From: Gluconacetobacter johannae | GTDB lineage: Bacteria > Pseudomonadota > Alphaproteobacteria > Acetobacterales > Acetobacteraceae | Reading direction: 5' to 3' | Assembly (NCBI RefSeq): GCF_014174305.1 | Contig: NZ_JABEQH010000006.1 | Location: forward strand, 62,001-126,000 | DNA length: 64,000 nucleotides | Shown: in pieces, positions 53,274 to 60,846 of the stretch | How the letters are laid out: each line of letters begins with the position of its first letter | How positions within the stretch are numbered: position 1 is the stretch's first letter | Program-made: the position numbers and the translations under genes | Notes under the pieces: model-generated | Told to the model about the DNA's origin: nothing | The model's input: only the letters and a program-made list of their open reading frames with translations | The model's database searches: none

Positions 53274-54928
53274 GCCCGGCCTCCCTGGAAATCGGCCTGC
53301 ATCGAATCGGCGGCCTTGATCCCCAGCGCCACCATGCTCAACGTCGTGTTCACGACGCTGGCCGACGGCATGGCGCCGCCGCCGGGCAGCCACAGGTTCG
53401 CATGGTCATGCGCGCGGCAATCGCCATCGACCACCGAATCCTTCGGGTCGCTGCCCATGATGGCGCCGCCCATGATATGGTTGTTGGCGTTGAACGAGGT
53501 GGTGACGCGCAGTTCCGTCCCCCCCAGCAGGCCCGCCACCTGCTTGATCTGCTCGGCGGCGGCAACCGCGCCTTTGCGAACGTACTCGCCGACATCGTAA
53601 TGGATGTCCGGGCAGGCCAGGCCCAGCGGATCACGCCGCGTCCTGCTCAACGTCAGGCGGTTGTCCGGGTCGGGCAGCGGCTCCAGACTGACCGACAGAT
53701 CCACGCCGCAGGCCGCGCGCCGGCGGATCTCGTCTTCCAGCGCCTGCCCGACCAGGCCCAGTTCCAGCGCCTGCTGCGTCGCGGGGCCGACACGGCTGAT
53801 ATTGTTCAGGATCATCTTGTTGGCGGAATAGCTGCTGCGGAACCCGCCGTCGCGCGGGCCGACGATGCAGCTGCTCTGCGCCGGGCCACGCCCGAACCAC
53901 AGCGGCTCGTTGGCCAGGAACGTGGCGTGCACGCCCGAATGGTCCATCATGTTCCGCCCGACCTGGTCGGACGAATTGGCGATGCCGGTGGGGTTGCGTT
54001 CGTTCGCCGCCAGCAGCAGCAGGCGCGGCGTCTCGATGCCGTTGCAGGCCAGGACGAAGGTACGGCCCGTCGCCTTGTGCGATTTCCTCTCCGCGTCATA
54101 CCAATGGATGGCGGTCACACGGTTTTTCTCGTCGGTGTCGATGCGGTACGCGACGGCCTGGTCCAGCACCACCGCGCCGGCATCCTCGGCCTTCACGACA
54201 TGCTGGATGCCGTTGTACATCGCGCCGATCGGGCAGATCGGCTGGCAGTTGTTGTTGCCGCAGCACGACGGACGGTCCTCGAACGGCTGGATGCTGCGCC
54301 CCTGCGGAATGGGAACCAGGCGGAAGCCATGCGGGTTGACCAGTTCGGCCACGCGGCGATCGCCATAGCCGAACGGGATCATGTCGCGCGGATACGGGCG
54401 GCTGCGCTCGCGCGGGGATTGCAGGTCCGGATCGTGCGGGCCGGAAACGCCCATCGCCTCCTCGGCGCGGCAGTAATAGGGTTCCAGATCGTCGTAGGAA
54501 ATCGCCCAGTCACGGCCGACGCCGTAATTGGTCTTCATCCGGAAATCGGCCGGCAGATGCCGCCAGCAGGACGCGGCCCAGTGCCAGGTCGTGCCGCCGA
54601 CAGTTCGCAGATAGCCCTGCTGGAACGCCGAACCGTCCGGCCCACTGAGCCCGACATAATCGTTCGCGGGGAAGTACAGCGGCGCCGGGGCCAGCGGCGC
54701 CTGCGGATACAGGCCCTGGAAATCCGAATGGACCCGGTTGTGGAACGACATGTTCCGCCAGTTCTCGACGATGTCGGACCGCTTCAGCCGCAATCCGGCT
54801 TCCAGCATCACGACGGAATGTCCGGCCGCGGCCAACTGGTGGGCGATAACCGCCCCGACAACGCCGGAACCAACGATGACGACATCGGCCGTGACGTCGC
54901 CGGAACCGGAAAAACTGGGATGCGCCAC
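53270..54928 (-). CDS. FAD-dependent GMC-type dehydrogenase large subunit (sorbitol/fructose/ketogluconate type)
   Basis: A 552-residue periplasmic flavoprotein. The FAD-binding GSGVVGAVIAHQLAAAGHSVVMLEAG starts at residue 20. A cysteine cluster SCCGNNNCQPICPIGAMY (Cys222, 223, 228, 232) matches the [3Fe-4S] region of Gluconobacter fructose dehydrogenase-type large subunits. The C-terminal GMC part has NNHIMGGAIMGSDPKDSVVD and NLWLPGGGAMPSASVVNTTL. It has no signal peptide, so it is presumably exported with the Tat-signal small subunit. Starts with GTG, AAGGA upstream. Sorbitol, fructose and 2-ketogluconate are all possible substrates. Confidence 0.9.
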   Translation of the reverse strand: MAHPSFSGSGDVTADVVIVGSGVVGAVIAHQLAAAGHSVVMLEAGLRLKRSDIVENWRNMSFHNRVHSDFQGLYPQAPLAPAPLYFPANDYVGLSGPDGSAFQQGYLRTVGGTTWHWAASCWRHLPADFRMKTNYGVGRDWAISYDDLEPYYCRAEEAMGVSGPHDPDLQSPRERSRPYPRDMIPFGYGDRRVAELVNPHGFRLVPIPQGRSIQPFEDRPSCCGNNNCQPICPIGAMYNGIQHVVKAEDAGAVVLDQAVAYRIDTDEKNRVTAIHWYDAERKSHKATGRTFVLACNGIETPRLLLLAANERNPTGIANSSDQVGRNMMDHSGVHATFLANEPLWFGRGPAQSSCIVGPRDGGFRSSYSANKMILNNISRVGPATQQALELGLVGQALEDEIRRRAACGVDLSVSLEPLPDPDNRLTLSRTRRDPLGLACPDIHYDVGEYVRKGAVAAAEQIKQVAGLLGGTELRVTTSFNANNHIMGGAIMGSDPKDSVVDGDCRAHDHANLWLPGGGAMPSASVVNTTLSMVALGIKAADSMQADFQGGRA

Positions 54929-54931
54929 GGA

Positions 54932-55588
54932 TCAGTGTTCCTTCGCGGGGGGCTTGGTGGGCAGGATCTTCGACTGCGGCGGCGGCGGGGACTGGATACC
55001 GACCGGCGGCGGCGCCGGGGCGGGAACCGGGACGGGCGACGCAACCGGCACGCCCAGCGGCGGCGGCGCCTCGGTCCACCAGGCGGGGGCCGCGAAGCAG
55101 TAGGTCGGCACCGGCAGGGCGTCGCGGGTGGGCCGGTACATCAGCGCGTCGTGATAGGCGACCATCGGCGCATTGGTCCTGTCCTGCACCGACCCGGTGA
55201 ACCAGGCCGCGACCAGGCCCAGCATCGTCTGCCGCTGATTGGCTTCCTCGGCACGGGCCAGGATTTCCTCGGGCGTGCCGCCGGCCCCGACCACGTGCGA
55301 CAGGGCCTCGATCCTGGCGCCATAACCAGGGAAAGTCCGAACCATGGCCGCGAACAGGCGCGTCGCGATGTCGGGGTTCAGGTCCTGATGGCCCGTCACG
55401 GCCCTGGATACGGCAAGGAAACGGGCCTCGTCCGCACTCGGCACGCGCGCCGCCGCCTGGCCGGGGGCCAGCATGTCGGGCGCCAGGGTCGATACGCCGG
55501 CCGCCGCCGTCGCCATCATCAGGGTCCGGCGGCTGACGCCGGGCGGAGGTTCGACCGTATCGGGGCCGGTCCGTAAAGGGTCGCTCAT
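54932..55588 (-). CDS. Small (Tat-signal) subunit of the second dehydrogenase complex
   Basis: A 218-residue protein of the sorbitol/fructose dehydrogenase small-subunit family. A twin-arginine signal (SRRTLMMATAAAGVSTLA) near residue 20 should carry the folded large subunit across the membrane. Then come ADEARFLAVSRAVTGHQDLNPDIATRLFAAM, a TGSVQDRT segment, CFAAPAWWTEAPPPLG, and a long proline-rich tail. The ATG at 55588 has GGAG eleven bases upstream. The stop is 3 bp before the large-subunit GTG. The S-L-C order fits sldSLC/kgdSLC-type operons. Confidence 0.87.
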   Translation of the reverse strand: MSDPLRTGPDTVEPPPGVSRRTLMMATAAAGVSTLAPDMLAPGQAAARVPSADEARFLAVSRAVTGHQDLNPDIATRLFAAMVRTFPGYGARIEALSHVVGAGGTPEEILARAEEANQRQTMLGLVAAWFTGSVQDRTNAPMVAYHDALMYRPTRDALPVPTYCFAAPAWWTEAPPPLGVPVASPVPVPAPAPPPVGIQSPPPPQSKILPTKPPAKEH

Positions 55589-55684
55589 CGTCTTGTCACT
55601 CCAGCGGAGGCCGTGTGTCGTGCGCCGCGCGACGGGCGTGATGGGCATTCATGCGCCGGGCGGCAGGGCATTTCGGAAGGGGGC

Positions 55685-56188
55685 CTAGTTCGGGCCGGGG
55701 GCGGCGGGCAGCGTCGCCATGCCGGCTTCGGCGGCCATCTCGTCCTGGGCGTTGGACCCGCCGCTGACCCCGATGGCGCCCACAGGCCGGCCGTCCTGCA
55801 AAACGGGAATGCCGCCCGCCGCCGGCATGGCGTCGGGCAGGGCCAGCACGGCCATCTTCCCGCCCGCCAGGGCCTGTTCGAAGGCGCTGGAAGGCCTTTT
55901 GTAGAAGACGGCGCTGCGGGCCTTGCGCTCGGCCAGGGTCAGGCTGGCCAGTTGCGCGCCCTCCATCCGCTCCACCAAAATCGGATGTCCGCCGCCATCG
56001 ACCACCGTCACCGCGACCGAGGTGTGGTTTTCGACGGCCTTCCCTTCGGCGGCGCGGGCCATGGCGCGGGCCTGCTCCAGCGTCAGGGTGCCGGCCTCGC
56101 GGGCCACGGCGTCGTTCTGGCGAATCATGGGCAGGACCGTAGCCGCCCCCGCGAGAAACGATATTAAAAAATGCTTTTTATTCATCAT
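55685..56188 (-). CDS. Exported GlcG/HbpS-like (DUF336) protein
   Basis: A 167-residue protein of the GlcG/HbpS family. A basic, hydrophobic N-terminus (MMNKKHFLISFLAGAATVLP) suggests export. The family core is LTLEQARAMARAAEGKAVEN, VAVTVVDGGGHPILVERMEGAQ, SLTLAERKARSAVFYKRPSS, and the C-terminal GGIPVLQDGRPVGAIGVSGG. HbpS of Streptomyces binds haem; GlcG accompanies glycolate oxidase genes. Between two multi-haem cytochrome operons, a haem or cofactor role is attractive but unproven. Confidence 0.87.
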   Translation of the reverse strand: MMNKKHFLISFLAGAATVLPMIRQNDAVAREAGTLTLEQARAMARAAEGKAVENHTSVAVTVVDGGGHPILVERMEGAQLASLTLAERKARSAVFYKRPSSAFEQALAGGKMAVLALPDAMPAAGGIPVLQDGRPVGAIGVSGGSNAQDEMAAEAGMATLPAAPGPN

Positions 56189-56222
56189 GATTTCCAGGGG
56201 GCTTCGCAAGACGTGCTGAAAA

Positions 56223-56258
56223 CGGGACAGCCCGCCCCCGCGAAAGGACGGGCTGTCC
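56223..56258 (-). terminator. Hairpin between the first dehydrogenase operon and the GlcG-like gene
   Basis: A perfect 10-bp inverted repeat (GGACAGCCCG / CGGGCTGTCC) with a 14-nt loop, 13 bp after the stop of the cytochrome gene. On the minus strand it is followed by CCGTTTTC, a short U-run. It may end or attenuate the upstream operon, so the downstream five genes could be a lower-level or separate unit. Confidence 0.5.
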
Positions 56259-56270
56259 GGATCATTCCGC

Positions 56271-57623
56271 TCAGTTCAGCGGCACTGCCGCGTCGCCTTC
56301 CGTCCTGGGCAGGGCCTTGCGTACGCGGGCCACGTCCTGCGCCGTCGCCGGCGCCGCGTCGTTGCCCCACGCCTTGCGAATAAAGCTGACGACATCAGCC
56401 ACTTTCTCGTCGGACAGCCGGGTGGCGAAGCCCGGCATGACGAAGGCGGACGGCGCCTGGTGCGTGGCGCGCAGAATATCGCCTGTCAGAACGATGTGGA
56501 TCAGCGAATCCGGCGCCTTGTCCATCACCACCGGGTTGCCCGCCAGCGGCGGGAACACGGTCGGGTAGCCCTGTCCGTCGGTCCGGTGACAGGCCGCGCA
56601 GTTATCGACATAGGTGCGCGCGCCACGGGCCGACAGGTCGCCCGCATGCAGCGCCGTCGCCAGCGTCGCGTCATAGCGCCACGGCGTCTGCGTCGTATCG
56701 TGGGGCGGCAGCGACTTCAGATAGCGGGCGATCGCGTGCAGGTCCTCGTCCGTCAGATGCTGCGTGCCGTGCCCCACCGCGTCCGACATGCCGCCGAAGG
56801 CGGAACCGCGCCGGATGCGGCCGGTCTTGAGGAATTCGACGATATCGTCTTCGCTCCAGCGGCCCAGGCCGGTGCGGTTCTCGCCACGCAGGCTGGTCGG
56901 GATCCACCCGTCGATGACGCCGCCGCCGGACAGGAAACGGGTTCCGTCCGCGCCGGTCAGGGCGACTTCCTGCATGGTGATGCCACGCGGGGTGTGGCAC
57001 GCGCCGCAATGGCCCGGACCTTCCACCAGGTAGGCGCCACGGGCCAGGACCGGGTCGTCGAACGGGCGCGCGCTTTTGGCCTGCGCGTCCTTGACCGACG
57101 GCGCGAACATCATCCGCCAGCCGATCAGCGGCCAGCGCATGGACAGTGGCCAGGGGAGGCTATTGGCCTTCACCGTGCTGGCGACCGGCTTCACCCCCTG
57201 CATGAAATAGACATACAGCGCGTGGATGTCGGCGTCCGTCATCCGGGCGTAGGAGGGAAACGGCATCGCCGGATACAGCGACGCTCCGTCGCGCCGCACG
57301 CCCTCGCGCACCGCGCGGGCGAACTCGGCCTCGGTATATCGGCCGATGCCGGTCTGGGGGTCGGGCGTGATGTTCGGCGCGTAGATGGTGCCCATCTGCA
57401 AGGCAAAGGGCAGGCCGCCGGCGAAGGGCACACCGCCCGGCGCCGTGTGGCAGGCCACGCAATCGGACGCACGCGCGACATATTCGCCCTGCGCGACCAG
57501 GCCGGGCGCGGCGGCGGCCGGGGCCTGCGCGCGGGCCGGGGGAAGCATGGCCGGCCATCCGGCCAGCGCAACGCCCAGCCCGCCGAACAGGGCCGCGGCG
57601 ACGCCCCGCTTGAAATGTCTCAT
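56271..57623 (-). CDS. Tri-haem cytochrome c subunit of gluconate 2-dehydrogenase-like complex
   Basis: A 450-residue periplasmic cytochrome c. The signal peptide ends near PPARA (residue 32). The haem motifs are CVACH (Cys55-His59), CGACH in GPGHCGACHTPRG, and CAACH in NCAACHRTDGQG. Unlike the second complex's cytochrome it has no obvious C-terminal helix and ends AAVPLN. The ATG at 57623 overlaps the stop of the large-subunit gene. It carries electrons from the flavoprotein to the membrane quinone pool. Confidence 0.92.
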   Translation of the reverse strand: MRHFKRGVAAALFGGLGVALAGWPAMLPPARAQAPAAAAPGLVAQGEYVARASDCVACHTAPGGVPFAGGLPFALQMGTIYAPNITPDPQTGIGRYTEAEFARAVREGVRRDGASLYPAMPFPSYARMTDADIHALYVYFMQGVKPVASTVKANSLPWPLSMRWPLIGWRMMFAPSVKDAQAKSARPFDDPVLARGAYLVEGPGHCGACHTPRGITMQEVALTGADGTRFLSGGGVIDGWIPTSLRGENRTGLGRWSEDDIVEFLKTGRIRRGSAFGGMSDAVGHGTQHLTDEDLHAIARYLKSLPPHDTTQTPWRYDATLATALHAGDLSARGARTYVDNCAACHRTDGQGYPTVFPPLAGNPVVMDKAPDSLIHIVLTGDILRATHQAPSAFVMPGFATRLSDEKVADVVSFIRKAWGNDAAPATAQDVARVRKALPRTEGDAAVPLN

Positions 57624-59407
57624 CACAGCTGCACCAGCGGGCCGGGGTTCTTGAGGTAGGTCGTGCGAATATGGTGCGCCGACCAGTAGGCAAGTGCCGC
57701 GACCATGCCGGTCGGGTTGTAGCCGGTGCCCTGCGGGAAGGCATTGGCGCCGATGACGAACACGTTCGACACGTCCCAGCTTTGCAGGTACCGGTTCAGG
57801 GCGCTGGTCTTCGGGTCGTCGCCCATCACCGCCCCACCCGCCAGATGCGTGGTCTGGTAGAAGCGCGTGTCGAAATGCTCGCCCGGCTGGCGCTGGCCCA
57901 GATGCACGTCGCGCGCCCCCATGGCCTTCGTCACCTTGGCGATCTGGCTGACGACATACCGGTTCATGCGGATGTCGTTGTCCTTCCAGTCGAAGGTCAT
58001 ACGCAGCATCGGCATGCCGTACGCGTCCTTCCAGGTCGGGTCCAGGTCCAGGTACACGTCGCGATAGGCCATGTTGGTGCCGTGCGCGTCCATGCGAACC
58101 GAATGCTGGTAGGTGTCCACCATAGCCTTCTTCCAGGCCGAGCCCCAGTGCGGCGTGCCCGGCGGCCCGCCGATCTTGGCGGCGGCGATGCCCTTGATGC
58201 CCGCCTGGTTCACCCAGACCGGCGACCCGCCGATAAAGCCCAGCGGCCCATGGTCGAAATTCTCGCTGTTGAAATCGTCGAAGGCGACCCCGCCGCCGCC
58301 TGTCCCGATAAACTGGTTCGTATAAACCGATTTATCGAACCAGGCGGTGGTGGTGGTCACGTTCTGGTAGACGAAATTGCGCCCCACGACGCCTTCGTTC
58401 GCAACCGGATCATACGGCTTGCCGATGCCCGACAGCAGCATCAGGTGCACATTGTGGAACTGGAACGCGCTGACGATCACCAGTTCGGCCGGCTGGAACA
58501 CGTCGTTCCCGTTCCGGTCCAGATAGGTCACGCCCGTCGCCCTGGTCTTCGTGCCGTCAAGCTCGACACGCAGGACATGCGCTTCGGTACGCAGCTCGAA
58601 GTTCGGATCGGGGCGCAGCGCCGGCAGGATGTTCACGTTGGGCGATGCCTTCGAATACATGTAGCAGGCATAGCCGCTGCAATATCCGCAGAAATTGCAT
58701 GGCCCCATCTGAACGCCATAGGGGTTGGTGTACTGCGCCGAGGCGTTGGCCGCCGGCATGGCATAGGGATGGAACCCCACCTCCTCGGCGGCCTTGCGGA
58801 ACATGTTGGCGCCGTAGACATCCTTCAGCGCCGGCAGCGGGAAATGGTCGGACCGCGACGGGGCGAAGACGTTGCCCTTGCCGACGACCTGCCCGTTGAC
58901 CGTATAGGCCTCGCCCGACGTGCCGAAGACTTTCTCCGCCTTGTCGAAGAACGGTTCCAGATCGTCATAGGTCACGCCGTAGTCCTGAAGATTCATCCCC
59001 TCGGGGATGAATTTCTCGCCGTATTTTTCCTTCACCTTCGTCCGCAGGATCAGATCGTCGGGCGGCATGCGAAAATGCACCCCCGACCAGTGCAGGCCGG
59101 CGCCCCCGACCCCCTCGCCCGGCAGGAACGCCGCCATCTGGCGATAGGGAAGCGCCGTCTGGTCGGACGAATTACGGATTGTAACTGAAGTTTTCGACAG
59201 ATTCTGAAAAATCTTGTGCCGGAAATTCCCCTCCAGCTCGTCGATCGAACCAGGGTAGGCGCCGTCGCTGGCCGTGCTGCGGTCGGCGCCGCGCTCCAGC
59301 ATGACGACGGTCTGTCCGGCCTCGGTCAGTTCCTTGGCCAGGATCGAGCCCGCCCATCCGCCGCCGATCACCACCGCATCGACGGGTTTCATCTTTATGC
59401 TTGCCAT
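57623..59407 (-). CDS. FAD-dependent GMC-type dehydrogenase large subunit (gluconate 2-dehydrogenase-like)
   Basis: A 594-residue periplasmic flavoprotein. The FAD motif GGGWAG starts at residue 15. The cysteine cluster CNFCGYCSGYAC (Cys237, 240, 243, 248) differs from that of the second complex. GMC motifs include GVGGAGLHWSGVHFRMPPDD near residue 99, TTHLAGGAVMGDDPKTSALN and VIGANAFPQGTGYNPTGMVAALAYW. The pattern matches gluconate 2-dehydrogenase large subunits, which make 2-ketogluconate in the periplasm. No signal peptide; export is expected with the Tat small subunit, whose stop is 1 bp upstream. Confidence 0.92.
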   Translation of the reverse strand: MASIKMKPVDAVVIGGGWAGSILAKELTEAGQTVVMLERGADRSTASDGAYPGSIDELEGNFRHKIFQNLSKTSVTIRNSSDQTALPYRQMAAFLPGEGVGGAGLHWSGVHFRMPPDDLILRTKVKEKYGEKFIPEGMNLQDYGVTYDDLEPFFDKAEKVFGTSGEAYTVNGQVVGKGNVFAPSRSDHFPLPALKDVYGANMFRKAAEEVGFHPYAMPAANASAQYTNPYGVQMGPCNFCGYCSGYACYMYSKASPNVNILPALRPDPNFELRTEAHVLRVELDGTKTRATGVTYLDRNGNDVFQPAELVIVSAFQFHNVHLMLLSGIGKPYDPVANEGVVGRNFVYQNVTTTTAWFDKSVYTNQFIGTGGGGVAFDDFNSENFDHGPLGFIGGSPVWVNQAGIKGIAAAKIGGPPGTPHWGSAWKKAMVDTYQHSVRMDAHGTNMAYRDVYLDLDPTWKDAYGMPMLRMTFDWKDNDIRMNRYVVSQIAKVTKAMGARDVHLGQRQPGEHFDTRFYQTTHLAGGAVMGDDPKTSALNRYLQSWDVSNVFVIGANAFPQGTGYNPTGMVAALAYWSAHHIRTTYLKNPGPLVQL

Positions 59408-59408
59408 A

Positions 59409-60101
59409 TCAGGCTGTTTCTCCGGAGATCGACACGGTGCCGAGAGGATACGGCTTGCCGTACTGATCGACCCAATCCATGAAGTCGGCCCGCGCGCCCG
59501 GGAAGCCGATCGTCGTCCATCCCCCCAGCCCCTTGTTACCCCCGTGGCTGGGGTCGGAGAACGCCCCTTCCATGGTGTTGCCCAGAAGCTGCGCGAAGAA
59601 GACCTTGGCCGGCAGGTCGCCGAACAGCGTGTCGCCCGTCTCGAAGCCGGTCAGGATGGAATCGCGGGTGGCGGCATCCAGGTCCTGGAACGCCTTGCCG
59701 TATTTCGCCTGGACGAATGCCGCGGCCCCGGCAATGCCCTTGCGATAGATGTCGCGCGGCGCATAGGGAAGCTGGTAGCCGAGGTTGGCCGGACCCTGAA
59801 CGAAAGGTGCCTGCATATACCACGATTTTCCAAAAGCGTATGGCGTGGCCATCTGCCGGTCGATGAATTCCGGCACCCCCAGGGCGATCGCGCCCGGACC
59901 GACCGCGTCCTGCGGGATCAGGCGATCGCATGCGGCATGCACGAACGCCCATTCCGCCGGGGTGAAGAAGGTCGGGGAATAGGCCGGTTCACTGGCGGAA
60001 CGGGCGGAATGGACCGGCAGCGCGGTCGAGGTCAGCGCGGCGGCGCCGGCCAGACCCTGCATGAAGGTCCGGCGAGACGGGTCGGGGGGGGGCATCGTCA
60101 T
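59409..60101 (-). CDS. Gluconate 2-dehydrogenase subunit 3 family (Tat-signal small subunit)
   Basis: A 230-residue protein. The twin-arginine signal SRRTFMQGLAGAAALTSTAL begins at residue 9. The mature part follows the gluconate 2-dehydrogenase subunit 3 pattern: YSPTFFTPAEWAFVHAACDRLIPQDAVGPGAIALGVPEFID, LPYAPRDIYRKG, LPAKVFFAQLLGNTMEGAFSDPSHGGNKGLGGWTTIGFPG. It likely escorts the large subunit through the Tat system and stays in the complex. First gene of the minus-strand dehydrogenase series; a 745-bp gap separates it from the divergent porin. Confidence 0.93.
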   Translation of the reverse strand: MTMPPPDPSRRTFMQGLAGAAALTSTALPVHSARSASEPAYSPTFFTPAEWAFVHAACDRLIPQDAVGPGAIALGVPEFIDRQMATPYAFGKSWYMQAPFVQGPANLGYQLPYAPRDIYRKGIAGAAAFVQAKYGKAFQDLDAATRDSILTGFETGDTLFGDLPAKVFFAQLLGNTMEGAFSDPSHGGNKGLGGWTTIGFPGARADFMDWVDQYGKPYPLGTVSISGETA

Positions 60102-60846
60102 TAAGTCTATGGCTCCGGAACATCGGCAGGCGGCGTCGTCTCTTTTAAAAAACCATCACCCCGGCAGGCAAAGAAACCCTACAGCTTTTCATCTGTTAGT
60201 GGATGATCGCGCGGTTGTGTCCGCTTCTGCGCCTGCCTAGAGCAGAAATCCCGTCCGTGGCAACATGCCAAATGCCGGTCTGTCGCGCCCCCAAGGGCGC
60301 ACCGGCGGACGCGGAAAGCCGGATTCACATGTCCGCGATCATTGAAATAACATTCACATCGTTACGAGAAGTCCATGATCCATCATAAATCTCTTGCAAA
60401 CACGCCCCGTGCGCGGGATGTGAGGGAACGGTGAAAAGCCGGGCGCATCCGCCGGATGGACGGCGACGCGCCGTCAAATTCTCACACAAACGTTATCCTA
60501 TTTCGTTGCAACCATGCCCGGCCATCGGCCCCGGGATTTATAAAATTAAATTTAATTTTAGAATTCCGAGAATGAATTTTATATATATAATCAATATCTT
60601 CCGTCACTTACCCCGACAATCAACCAACAAAACCTGCCCGCCCAAGCCGGTCGCGGAGCCGGTGGACATCCGTCCCCCATAATGATCTTTATCCGCCCAG
60701 GGATCTTTTATTTCGAAAAAACGTTATTCGTTATCGGGGAATGTGAAAAATGACCCACACCCACTGACAAGAGCGGCGACAAGCCCCCTTCTGAAATAAA
60801 CAAAATCAAAAAATATTCCCCCGTCGCCGTTGTCCCTGCAAGTGAC
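60102..60846. other. 745-bp divergent intergenic region, AT-rich in part
   Basis: The longest stretch without a gene. Short open frames here (60203-60388, 60431-60682) lack ribosome binding sites and family features. Base composition changes sharply: about 60535-60615 and 60700-60810 are AT-rich, against the very high GC content of the rest of the window. It must hold the promoters for the gluconate-dehydrogenase-like operon and for the porin. No clean -35/-10 pair could be assigned. Confidence 0.6.
60541..60560. promoter_or_regulatory. Perfect 20-bp AT palindrome
   Basis: TAAAATTAAATTTAATTTTA equals its own reverse complement over all 20 bases. It lies in the AT-rich part of the region between the dehydrogenase operon and the porin gene. 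A dimeric regulator or a nucleoid protein could bind it; no regulator gene is adjacent. Confidence 0.45.

Noticed and set aside
50196-53600. 1134-codon plus-strand open frame over pyrD, the Yellow-like gene and the cytochrome gene
   Set aside because: It crosses several well-supported genes on the opposite strand and shows no domain; a composition shadow.
60203-60682. Two short plus-strand open frames in the divergent region
   Set aside because: No ribosome binding site, no membrane or family feature, and codon use unlike neighbours; kept as intergenic.
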